From positions 18,781,149 to 18,841,148 of the forward strand of contig NC_045146.1 of the NCBI RefSeq assembly GCF_008831285.2: 60,000 nucleotides of DNA, in the 5' to 3' direction. Positions 11,135 through 20,195 of the stretch are shown here, piece after piece. The number at the start of each line of letters is the position of its first letter. Within the stretch, counting starts at the first letter, position 1. The translations under genes were made by a program, and so were the position numbers. The DNA is from Nymphaea colorata (Eukaryota > Streptophyta > Magnoliopsida > Nymphaeales > Nymphaeaceae). The notes under the pieces are model-generated. The model was given only the letters and a program-made list of their open reading frames with translations. It was not told the origin of the DNA and made no database searches.

Positions 11135-11425
11135 ATGATGACTGCAGAAACTGGCACATATCGACGGATGGCTCCCGAGGTACCATTGGTCTTGTTAAGG
11201 TTTTTTAGTCTCTTTCGTTGTGCACCATGGGTTCGCTTAGTTTCTCTGGCTTCCCCTTCGCAGCTTTATAGCACGGTCACACTTTGTCGAGGGGATAAGA
11301 AGCACTATAATAACAAGGTTGATGTATATGGTTTTGCTATAGTTTTGGAGACCAGCCGCCACCCACCATTGTACTTGGAGGGAGCAGTTATGTGGCAACT
11401 GATTCCCTCGGTACACGCCACTTGA
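11135..11425 (+). pseudogene. Raf-like protein kinase fragment, right palindrome arm
   Basis: This is the mirror copy of 10712-11002. The exon runs MMTAETGTYRRMAPE and ends at 11179. The intron is 11180-11263 (gtacc ... ttcgcag, 84 bp). The next exon starts LYSTVTLCRGDKKHYNNKVD and continues VYGFAIVLE. The APE motif of subdomain VIII is intact here. The usual Trp of TYRWMAPE is Arg and the Ser of VYSF is Gly. Retention of the intron means that the piece was copied from genomic DNA and not from mRNA. It has no start and no catalytic loop. After about 11355 the sequence leaves the kinase and enters an unidentified conserved segment (ATDSLGTRHLMDKLQENDI in another frame) also seen at 34905-35045. 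Confidence 0.8.
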
Positions 11426-11908
11426 TGGATAAATTACAAGAGAATGACATTACTATGATGAAGCCAGAGAAGTCCTCCCGATTTTTTGGGTACTTCTACG
11501 AGTGCTTTTCATAGCAAGCACAGGGCCTTAGGAAGATTTCCGAAGAACTTCTGCTACAGCCGGTTCTTTGCCCGGATGAACACATTGAACAGCCAAAAGA
11601 AAAGAAAAAAAAAAACAAGTCCACATTGAACTGGGGAGAAACCAGCCGCCAGGTGCTACACAACAAGCTCCAGAGAAACCGAAGCATCCTGCAATGTACA
11701 GAGACAGAAGTCCGGGAAAAAAAAGTTATTTTGGCAATTAAATAAGCTTGGTTAAGTTATATGAGTGCAGTTGTTATGTTCAGTTGAAGCTTTACCACTC
11801 TATCATGTTTCAGGCTTTGCATCCGCTTTTGCCAAAGTTGTGATGACAAGCCACAATGCTGTCCTGCCCATACACGAAGAAGGAAGTACATGAAAGTTGC
11901 ATTCGCTT

Positions 11909-12015
11909 AACAAGGAGGAACCCTATATTTACTAGGAACCCACTCTCTGCTGGGTGAATAGTTTTGGGGGTTTCATTTTTGCAACGGAGCCCCTCTCTTT
12001 GATGTCAATCTCCAT
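11909..12015 (-). pseudogene. RING-H2 gene, copy 1, only the first ~35 codons
   Basis: From ATG at 12015 the minus strand reads MEIDIKERGSVAKMKPP and continues to about VNIGF, clearly the same N-terminus as the intact gene at 22436-23077. It breaks off at the junction with the palindrome near 11909. The RING domain is absent. Confidence 0.8.
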
Positions 12016-12114
12016 CTCTCTCTTCGAAAGAAAGAAATGGTTGCTAGAAGAAGTCTAAGGTTTCTTTTTTTCCTCTTCAATTAGGGTGAGGACATTGGAC
12101 TCCCTCAGCCCCGG

Positions 12115-12122
12115 TATTTATA
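12115..12122 (-). promoter_or_regulatory. TATA box of RING copy 1
   Basis: TATAAATA on the minus strand 100 bp upstream of the ATG, identical in place and sequence to the box at 23176-23183. Confidence 0.6.
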
Positions 12123-13161
12123 GTCTTAAGCCATTATGACTAAATTAATAAGTGGAGATGCCATTGACGTTTTTATCATTTGCTTGCCAATTTGCACGTT
12201 AGATTTAGATGAAAATAACAAATATGGACGTGATTTAGACCATAGTCATAAAAATTGTGTGTGCGTGTGCGCGTGTGTGTGTTAATTTTAAATATCCATA
12301 AAACATAAAAACAAGTCTGTCATTTTAAACTTTAAAACAACACCTTTTTTGGAAAAAAGTCAAAATCAAAAAGATGTGTTTTAAGTGGTTTTTCATCTAC
12401 TTTAATGACAAATTGCTTGTTTCCAATTTTTTTTATTTTATTTGTTGCTTATTCGTTTAGTTTTTTGATGTTGGGATTATTAGTTTCTTGCATTTTTAAA
12501 TTTTCCCTAATTTTTATGTTGTGAAATAGCTTCTGATTTTTGTGCATTTTTTTTAAAAAGTCAATTTTTATCCAAGATAACTTTCCTGAGACAGCATCTA
12601 AATCCCAGTAGGGACACTCACTAGACGTCGGTGGCCCTACATGAGTTTATCTCTCTCTCTCTCTGTCTCTCTTGGCCATTGTCCACTGATATTTTTTATG
12701 TATAGTGGCTGCGTGAGATCAGTCTCTTTCTTCTCTTACTTTGTTATTTTTTCCTCCACACTGCTAACAGGGAATCCTTTTGAATGCTTTTCCCACTCTT
12801 AAGGGCTAGCGGATGGTACCTTTCCTAGATTTTCTTTTCGTTTGGAATTTCTAGGTTCTCCTCAGCATCGAGTTCATGTTTAGTGTATCTTCTTTTCACC
12901 ATTTGGAATTTCGTCTTTACATTTTGTTCGGGTGGAGATGATGATGGTTTTGCCTTGTTTCATTGAGATAAATTCTGAATATTTCTTTTATATTCTTAGT
13001 ATGATTGAGGTTGTTTTTCCACATAAACTTAAAAAGGCCCAAAATTTGTTAGATAACTCCCTGTTTTATCTAATATATTCACCAATATGCAATTTTTTCT
13101 TACAATTATGATTCGGAAAGTGACAACCAAATTTTAAATTACAGCAATAAGATGGACCTAC

Positions 13162-13365
13162 ATGATTCGGGATTTTTGTAGTGGTGCCAACTGCATTTGG
13201 TTTGGGTTAAGACGTTCCCAATTTGGAAAGGAGCAGATTCAGTGTCTTCAAAGTGAATGTGCACTAAAATTTGACCTCAATGAAGTGAATGTGCAATTGG
13301 TAGTGCAAATGCACCAAGTTTTGAGAGAACCTAATTATGCTTATGTTTGCAAGCGCTGTGATTAA
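13162..13365 (+). other. Short conserved reading frame of block U
   Basis: This is a 67-codon open frame whose last half (FDLNEVNVQLVV, then MHQVLREPNYAYVCK) recurs with small changes at the start of the window, near 24010-24110, and in inverted form at 35470-35535 and 45790-45850. In the 24-kb copy a small insertion breaks the frame, and elsewhere LTR sequence interrupts it. No domain is recognised, and it could be a decayed exon or plain repeat sequence. Confidence 0.25.
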
Positions 13366-13705
13366 AGAAAAAAAAAGAGGCCCACTAAATCATTAGTTAT
13401 ATGTTGGTCATGTCCTGCTCATTTATTAGTAGAAGTTTCATATTTCATGTTTTGATATTCAAGATAGAAGCAATTTTTCTCGTCTTACTTTTTGAATTTG
13501 GCACTACTTGAGTTCACATTGTCAAATTACTGCTTTTGATTAACCGATATTGGACATTGTTTCGACAAAAATAGTAGACCAAACAAAAATGACGGTGATG
13601 AGGATGCTGGTGGAAAACAAAGTTTGATTTGGCCAATTGTAGCTAATGGAGAAGGAAAAAGCCAAGCTAAATCAACGAGTGGAGGCATATTCATTGGATT
13701 GGACA

Positions 13706-14455
13706 AATGTCAAGTCCACCTTTGAGATCGTGATTCTGAGTCAGCTGGAAAACCTTGGGCTCTTATTCTTTCAAAGTTTGTCAACTATGCGAATAAGCAC
13801 TTATTAGTCCGTTTGGTTATCTTAATTCTAATTGTCTGTGGGCAAGCATGCGATGTTTTTATTGTAAAATCAAGCATCTACTTCAAAGGAAAGGGATGTG
13901 AAATACGATTTCTATGGTTGCTTTAAGAAAAAATACAAATATACTTGTCAATACGCCATTAACTACGGTAGGTGCATACAATATTAAGTAATAATGGTTA
14001 CCATGCCATGGGAGTCTTTAACTCTTAGGTTTTCCCAAACGAAGATTTACTTACATGAATTTAGTATTGTGAAGCTGTAAAAACAACAAACTTTTGTTCA
14101 TTTGCTAGAATCGTCCTCTTTTGCCTATGCCCGATACCTCCTCACTTCAAAGATAAAAACTTCTTTTTCTGTAAAATTTGGCACTCACCTTTTATTAATT
14201 TGTTGGTCAATTGTTATTAATTTGTTGGCCAATTCTTATTAATTTGTTGTCCCCTTATGAACTGCTCTGGAGTTGGTGACTGAGGAAACAGTGAGAATCA
14301 GGTTGGTAGTTTAATCCCCACTGCCGTTTTTCTAAACATTACTACAATCGGATGTTCTGAGGTAATAAAGGAAGCGGAGGGAGTGTTTTCACAGCGAGCA
14401 TCTATTAACACTCCCAAATGAAGCAAAAAAACAGAAGACAGACAAGAGTCGGCCG
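13706..14455. other. Spacer between block U and sHSP copy B
   Basis: No coding signal is seen. At 14200-14252 a word like ttattaatttgttgg is repeated three times with a period of about 22 bp. Confidence 0.5.
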
Positions 14456-14624
14456 GACAGAGATGAATAGTTAAACAGCAAAACCAAGAACCTTTTTATT
14501 TATTCTGATGCACAAAAGTGGTTCCAATACAGTAAACATTCTGATTCACTGACTAAGGATGGACAGAGCAGTAGATGGGACTCTAGGAGGCCGTAGTAGA
14601 GCAGATCATCCTCCGGTAGCGGTT

Positions 14625-15419
14625 TCATTTCAGATCGGTCTTGGAGGCCCTGATGTCGCCGACAGAGGGATCCTCCACGATGTCAATGACCCTCGGCTGT
14701 CTCGCCTTCCCTTCTGCCAGCTTGGGAATAGTTACCTTCAGAACACCATTCTCCAGGTGCGCCTTAACAGCATCTAAGTTCGCATCGAAGGGCAGCCGGA
14801 ACTGCTGCCAGAACTTGCCGACGGGCCTCTCCGCCCGGTGCCACTTGTCTTCCGTCCGCCTCCTTCTCCTCATCCCTTTCCTCTCGCTGCTGATCCTCAG
14901 TACCCTTCCCTCCTCCACCTCAATCTTTATGTCCTCCTTCTTCACCCCTGCACTTCCCATCCCCAAACATATCTCTCCTTCAGCACTACTTTTCTATTCT
15001 TCCATTTCTTGGAGAAAAAATCATTCATCCCAATTTCAGAAGACCAAAAGAAGAAGAAAAACACACACAGGGAGAGAGAGAGAGAGAGAGAGAGAGACGG
15101 AGCACCACTGTCCTGTTCTTCCATTCTTTGGAGTTCGAATAAAGGACATCAATTGCTAAACAATAGAAGAACAATGACCGATGAAAGATTAAAAGGTTAT
15201 AGGAAGAAGAAGAAGAAGCTACATACCCGGGACGTCTAGGGTGATGAAATGGGCAAGAGGGGATTCCTTCCAATCGGCGTGGGCAAGGGTCACGGTCGTA
15301 TTCAGAGACTTGGGAAGCGTAAAGGGGGAATTTTCCAGGATCCTGAAGGGATCCACCACTCGCTGACTCCGGCATGAACGCCACCTCCACAAACAACGAC
15401 GCCATTAAGATGTCCTCAT
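14625..15419 (-). pseudogene. ER-type small heat-shock protein, copy B (two exons)
   Basis: Minus-strand exon 2 (14947-14625) is open to its stop. It carries the alpha-crystallin domain: VKKEDIKIEVEEGRVLRIS, DKWHRAERPVGKFWQQFRLP, HLENGVLKVTIPKL, and a C-terminal tail ending SKTDLK. The intron (15226-14948) has a GT donor and CAG acceptor and holds a GA microsatellite. Exon 1 ends at 15227 with VDPFRILENSPF through HFITLDVPG, in frame with exon 2. Upstream, the signal-peptide frame starts at ATG 15419 but hits TAA after four codons, and about 13 bp and 36 bp are missing relative to copy A. A basic loop MRRRRRTE replaces the acidic loop typical of the family. The product would be an ER-lumen chaperone if intact. 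This copy almost certainly is not functional. Confidence 0.85.
15071..15098. repeat. (GA)n microsatellite in sHSP copy B intron
   Basis: Uninterrupted GA dinucleotides on the plus strand. The matching intron of copy A is cut here by the Copia insertion. Confidence 0.9.
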
Positions 15420-15575
15420 CTTCTTCCCTTTCTCGACATCACGACCCCCACCCTCTGCCTTCCGCTGCCAAGCAATCAGAAGCGCTTAAGAGAGACAGAG
15501 AGCAAGGGACCTGATAGCTTTATCCAATAAGAGCTGAAGCACGACACTGATGCCTCTCCGAAAGCTCAATTAAGG

Positions 15576-15583
15576 CACTTATA
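15576..15583 (-). promoter_or_regulatory. TATA-like box of sHSP copy B
   Basis: TATAAGTG on the minus strand, aligned with TATAAATA of copy A. An imperfect heat-shock element (GAAnnCTCnnGAT) lies upstream at about 15719-15732. Confidence 0.5.
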
Positions 15584-15689
15584 GAGGGAGATGCCGATTG
15601 AGATGGAGATGGTGGGGTTTTATCTCTCTAGACTCGTCCCGTTGATCTCTGATTCCCTTCGCCACTCTAACACAAAAACTAGGCACCTT

Positions 15690-16040
15690 TTAAAGAAGAA
15701 TGTGGAAGGAAGGAGATCGATCTAGAGTTTTCTGCGGGTCGATGGGCAAGAGACCGCACCTTTCACACATTTCTCCCCATGACCTTGTTCTTTGAGCAAC
15801 AGCAAGACTCTATACAGTCCGGACCTGGTACACAGTGATCTGGAAATCAAATTTTGGGTCCCCTTTTGAAGATCCCATGGTTATAGAAGTTAAACATTCC
15901 TTTCTTTTTTTCTTTTATTTTTTTGCGTTGAGAAGACTTGCTAAAACTCTTTTTAAGGGGTAAAAGGAAAGTCTTTAAAATTGCATCCACAATTTTGTGC
16001 CTCAGCGTCAATAAAAAAATAAACCTACTCAAGTTTCTTA
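15690..16040 (+). repeat. sHSP upstream region; inverted copy at 52150-52540
   Basis: The run including gaatgtggaaggaaggagat and agatcgatctagag through gggtccccttttgaa reappears in reverse complement at 52150-52540. Part of it (15690-15760) also matches 5830-5875 upstream of copy A. Confidence 0.8.
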
Positions 16041-16621
16041 TTTTTAATTTAGAAGTTCAGGGGAACTTTTCAGTTACAAACTAAGCGGTAAAAGTAATTT
16101 TTTGCGCCTAAAACTATCGATAGGTTGAATAGTTTAAATTTCTCATGAGACAAAAAGATTGTCCTATCATTGTTTCTTTTTTGACTTATGATGACTGATG
16201 AAGCCAACATTACTAACTAAAGTTGAAGTAGTGAAAAAATAAAATGGTATGCGGAAAGGAACCCATGAGAGGAGACAATGGTAATCTGGCCCGAGTTGAG
16301 ATGCACTATGGGTAGAGTTACTCGATCTCAACTCACTCGAGACAAGCCGAGAGTACTCTTTTAAGAAATGAACATGAAGAAGCAGACGCAGCAAAATGGA
16401 TCGAGCTACTCGATCTCGACTTGTCTAAACTTGTCTGTCAGCTGTGATTGGGCTCCAGTAAACTCTTCTAAGTAAGGTACTGCTGTGGTCGGTTCTTTCT
16501 TTAAAGGAGTTGGACTCCAAGCATTTTTGTTCTTTTTTTTTTTTTCAAAAAAAAGATATAAAGCTTGGCTAAACTCAGGCTTCGAGCGTTGAAGCGAGCT
16601 GAAGCTCGTTTAGGTTGACTT
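16041..16621. other. Spacer with ctcgatctcgac-type words, no gene
   Basis: Nothing coding is recognised. Repeated words such as gagctactcgatctcgact recall the subterminal repeats of the hAT-type element at 53342-53903, but no ends or target duplication could be found. Confidence 0.35.
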
Positions 16622-16964
16622 AGATTAACCAGCAAAACCAAGAACCTTTTTGTTTATTCTTAGTGTTAGATGGGGCCCCTCGCACAATAAACCTGCACCA
16701 AAGTAGTTCCATTACACGAAATATTATGCTTCATATTCACTACAATCGAAATAACTAGGACGAGCAGAACCACAGATAGGACTCTAGGAGGCCGTAGTAG
16801 AGCAACCACTGCTAGCAGTTTCATTTCAGGTCGGCCTTGGAGGCCTAGATGTCGTCGGCACACCGATTTCCATGATGTCAATGACCTTAGGCTGTCTACC
16901 CTTCCATTCCGCCAGCTTGGGGATGGTTACCTTTAGAACACCATTCTCCAGGTGCGCCTTGATG
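16622..16964 (-). pseudogene. ER-type small heat-shock protein, copy C, 3' fragment
   Basis: Read on the minus strand, this contains HLENGVLKVTIPKLAEWKGR and PKVIDIMEI, the end of the alpha-crystallin domain, followed by a tail. In the expected frame the tail would be ASKADLK, but a frameshift gives SRPPRPT and a stop. The 3' untranslated DNA matches copies A and B. The gene is cut at 16964, where sequence starting TGTAATCACCCC (the Ty3-type element) begins. The domain start and exon 1 are missing. Confidence 0.8.
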
Positions 16965-18920
16965 TGTAATCACCCCAATTTTTTCAAAAAAGAATGCACT
17001 CTTTTATTCAAAACTCAAACCCAATTTTTGGATCTAAATTGGTCTAAAGCCACAGTCCAAATTCAAATTAGATCTAAAAACCCAAGTCCAAATCCAAATC
17101 AAGCATTTAAGACCCATTTGCTCATCTTTTTGACAAAAAACTCATTTTAAAAGGCAATTTTTGTCTTTTTAGTGGGCAAGACCCTTTTGCCTCTCTTTTT
17201 GACGAAAGACCTTCTTTTAGAGGGTGATTTTAGTCTTTTTGGTGGACAAAACTCTTTTGCCCCCCTTTTTGACAAAAGACCTCATTTTAGATGGTGATTT
17301 TAGTCTTTTTGGGTGAACAAAGACCCAACTCATTTTAGACAAGAGTTATGACCGAAAATTCACTCCTCTCAGTCAGTCTCGCGACAAGATTCTGGAATAC
17401 CTCATTGCCAAAGGAACTATAGTCTTGCCAAAAATGTCAGAGCCTCCGAAAATGATGGGAGAAAATAAAGAAAAACTGTGTAAGTTTCATAGGGCCCCTA
17501 GTCATGACACTGAGGTTTGTTTTGTCTTCAAAAATATTATCCAGGACTTCATCAACAAGGATCTCCAGATTCGTTATGATAGCATCCCTGAGGTGCTGAG
17601 GAAACCATTTCCTGACCATAGGAAGGCGGCAGTGGCCATGATCACCGCAGGCACTCCACTCCCATATCATCCACAAGAGCACATCTGACCTTGTGAGGGA
17701 AGCAGTTCACACAAGGTCATGATGACAGATCAAGGTGAGAAACCACTGGATTTTGTTGCTATGATGAGTAGCAAGATGGAAAGTTCACCCAAAAAACTTT
17801 TCATAATCCCAAAGACCTTTATCCTGCAAAGCGGCGATGATAAATTGTCAGGTGACTCTTCGGACGGAGATTCATACTACTTTGGTTAGGTCCTCCCCTT
17901 GGAAGAGCGCATCGTTGAAGGAGACTAGATTCAGGCATTTAAGGACCAGTCAATTACCTTTTCAGAAAGAGACCCCTCAAAATGGGTTATTATCATGAAG
18001 AGGCTCTTTACATCGTCGACCAGGTCAATGGGATGACTGTGCCACATGTATTGATTGATGGAGGAAGTGGCTTGAATATTTGTCATGATCCTATGGTCAA
18101 AGTTTTGGGGTTGTGTGAAGATAAATACTGCTCTGATGATATCAAGATCTATGGATATGATGGTCGAGACATGAGCAGTAAAGGTACCATTGACATGAAC
18201 GTGATCATTGAAAATACCAGTCATCGCAGTGTATTCAATGTGGTAGATGTACCACCATCATATAACTTGCTTTTGGGAGGACCTTAGATCCACCAAGTAC
18301 GAGGGATCCCATCCACTCTTCATCAATGTCTCAAATGGAATTTTGGCCCATCAGTTATCACCGTACGTGCTGAGGATCCGGTCACAAGGTTGGTGCAACC
18401 CATGTTCTCCAAGCCAACTGATCCGATAGATGTACCGAGCATAAGAACAACAAAGGACAGACTTTTGGAAGAATGGATGCAGAACATGGAGATAGGTGAA
18501 TCATCTGGGAGTGCCCATACTATTTCAAGCAATCGTGCAAGTTATCAAAAACATCCAATATATGTTCATTTCATGAAAAACCCTAAGGGATTTCAGTTGC
18601 TTCTATCGTCTATTCACTGGCCTCAGAAGAATGAAGATGACATCTTGCAGCCGATTATTATCCCTTTTCAGATGAATATCAGAAGACCGGGATACCATGA
18701 AGAAATTTGAAGAAAATCTTGTGGGCTGATAGTGTTCACCTTGTTTCAAAATACTTCCACGAATTTTATAATCTTAAACTTCTTTTGCACTTCTGTTTGT
18801 CTGGTCTCATGAGAAGACCCCCTCTATGAACTAAGAACTTCGTTTCAATATGCAATGCAAAGTAATCTTTTGTTATCAATTTTAATTTTGTTCAATTTTC
18901 CCTTTATCCTCCTCTTTACA
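16965..18920 (+). mobile_element. Ty3/gypsy-type retrotransposon fragment (gag end and protease)
   Basis: The fragment begins TGTAATCACCCC at the break of sHSP copy C and contains about 360 bp of non-coding DNA with a 70-bp tandem repeat. From about 17340 it encodes the C-terminal part of gag with the motif CKFHRAPSHDTEVCF. The aspartic protease follows at 17982-18287, with the active-site wording LIDGGSGLNIC and the typical end YNLLLGGP. Beyond it the frame shifts into the segment normally leading to reverse transcriptase, up to about 18710. Reverse transcriptase, RNase H and integrase are absent. The wording fits the Tat/Ogre-like side of Ty3 elements. It is internally deleted and dead. Confidence 0.75.
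17110..17320 (+). repeat. ~70-bp tandem repeat, three units
   Basis: The three units share ctttttgacaaaa, then cattttaga and ttagtctttttgg, each followed by a purine stretch ending gacaaa or similar. The units have diverged by a few bases. The repeat lies in the untranslated front of the Ty3-type fragment. Confidence 0.75.
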
Positions 18921-18937
18921 GGATATCGGAATTCAAC

Positions 18938-19429
18938 ATGTCTCAAGTTCTTCTTTTTCTTCGGAAGTCTCCTAGAAAGCATTTGTCAAACAAACAGTCG
19001 AGGAAATGGAGCCTAAACAATAAAAGATCAACTTCAGGATACTCTACTTTTGCGGGTGGAAATCCAACATCATGGAAAAGCAAAGAGCAATCTATAGTAG
19101 CTCGATCAAGCGTAGAGGCAGAGTATAGAGCCAAGGAAGCCTACATATGTGAGTTAATCTGGATTAAAGCCCTACTAAAAGACATGAACATTGAGCTTGA
19201 GGAGCCGATGAAGTTAATGGGTGACAATATGGCTGCAATTTATATTAGTGCTAATCCCGTTTTTCATAAATGGACAAAGCACATAGAAGTGGATTGTCAT
19301 TTTGTCGAAGAAAAAATCCAAAGTGGAATTATTGAAACACCTCATGTGAGAAGCAAACACCAATTGGCCGATATTGTCACCAAAAGCCTCAACAAAGAAA
19401 AACATTACAACATTGCAAACAAGTTGTGA
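18938..19429 (+). pseudogene. Copia RNase H fragment
   Basis: The frame shows the Copia RNase H end: STSGYSTFAGGNPTSWKSK, VARSSVEAEYRA, DNMAAIYISANPVFH, KHIEVDCHFVEEKI and KHQLADIVTKSL. It begins abruptly at about 18930 directly after Ty3-type sequence, so everything upstream of RNase H is missing. It belongs with the LTR that follows and is unrelated in detail to the Copia element at 1.5-5.2 kb. Confidence 0.9.
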
Positions 19430-19465
19430 CATATTGATATCTGTGAACCAACTTGAGGGGGAGAA

Positions 19466-19740
19466 TGTCACGCAAGATTGGAGAAGATTAAGGATCGTTT
19501 GAGGAGAACGTTGGAGACTTGGAGTAACCTAAGAAAATATGATTTTTAGAAAAACTCTAACCTGCTTTCCTTGTCTCTCTAACCATTGTATTGTAATCCT
19601 ATTTAAAGAGCAGCTGTACTCTCAACCAAAGTGTGAAAATAATACAAAGCCCCTCCTCTTTCTACCGTGGATGTAGGCTTCTAAGCCGAACCAGGTAAAT
19701 CTTGCTGTTGTGTTTTTGTGCATTCTTTGTTTTTTTGTTC
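19466..19740 (+). repeat. 3' LTR of the second Copia fragment
   Basis: It follows a polypurine tract (acttgagggggagaa) and starts TGTCACGCAAG. Near its end it carries the Copia-like wording accgtggatgtagg followed by gaaccaggtaaatc. The outer end, around tttgttca at 19740, is a guess because no second LTR is available. Confidence 0.6.
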
Positions 19741-19819
19741 AACTTATTATCCCCAGTATTTAACATATTGAAAGAAGGAAGACCGATGAGCTAGATTTGC
19801 ATAGAAGCTAGAGTGAAAA

Positions 19820-20110
19820 AAAATGGTGATTGATCAGTGTGATCGGCAACACCTTGAGAGAGACATTGCAACCTCACTTCTCTCTCCATGTTCGATTGAT
19901 GAAACACCAATGCAGGCGGCACCAAATTCATTGATCCTCATCTCGGTTGTTGGTCCATGTGAAATGCCACTTTGGGTCTTCGAAGGCCAGGAGATCACCA
20001 GTTGACCTGAAATCATTGAAAACCTGGCATGAACAAGGGTTGGGGGCAGGCCGTGTTTTGTCATCCTTCCCCGACATGGTCTTAAAATCACTCATGAAGG
20101 TGCAAGTCAA
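19820..20110 (-). mobile_element. LINE (L1-type) endonuclease fragment
   Basis: On the minus strand, pieces of the apurinic-like endonuclease are visible in two frames: VFNDFRSTGDLLAFEDP, then WHFTWTNNR, and towards 19830 the wording MSLSRCC followed by ADHTDQSPF, which matches the usual end of that domain (LPR..SDH.PI). Frameshifts separate them. The catalytic start and the reverse transcriptase are missing. Identity rests on motif order only. Confidence 0.55.
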
Positions 20111-20195
20111 GTGAAATCCAAGCAGATGTCTTTAGTCATTTTTGCAAAAATCAATAGACTTTCAATGAAATTAAAAAATGCCGGTGTGTAGAACA

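Larger units (their letters stand above)
10451..11908. repeat. 1.46-kb palindrome made of captured gene pieces
   Basis: Left arm 10451-11030 and right arm 11111-11908 are inverted copies. Matching anchors are gcgaatgcaacattcatgta / tacatgaaagttgcattcgc at the outer ends and ttcggaaatcttcct / aggaagatttccgaa inside. The right arm has about 230 bp (11570-11800) that the left arm lacks. The single-copy relative at 34500-35100 keeps that stretch, so the left arm suffered a deletion. Both arms contain a fragment of a Raf-like protein kinase gene with its intron. The centre contains a 62-bp tandem repeat. Confidence 0.85.
11909..13705. repeat. Duplication block U, copy 1
   Basis: It matches 22980-24280 and its relatives. 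In order: a truncated RING-gene start (minus strand), a TATA box, a GT microsatellite (12258-12283), a CT microsatellite (12650-12672), a conserved DNA segment, and the short frame ending NYAYVCK. The left end abuts the kinase palindrome, and the RING gene is cut there. Confidence 0.85.

Noticed and set aside
14641-15239. Long plus-strand open frames over sHSP copy B
   Set aside because: Antisense shadow of the alpha-crystallin exon and its GA-rich intron.
18938-19740. Idea that the RNase H and LTR belong to the preceding Ty3-type element
   Set aside because: The RNase H wording and the LTR wording are Copia type, and no Ty3 integrase or reverse transcriptase connects them; two fragments joined near 18930 is simpler.
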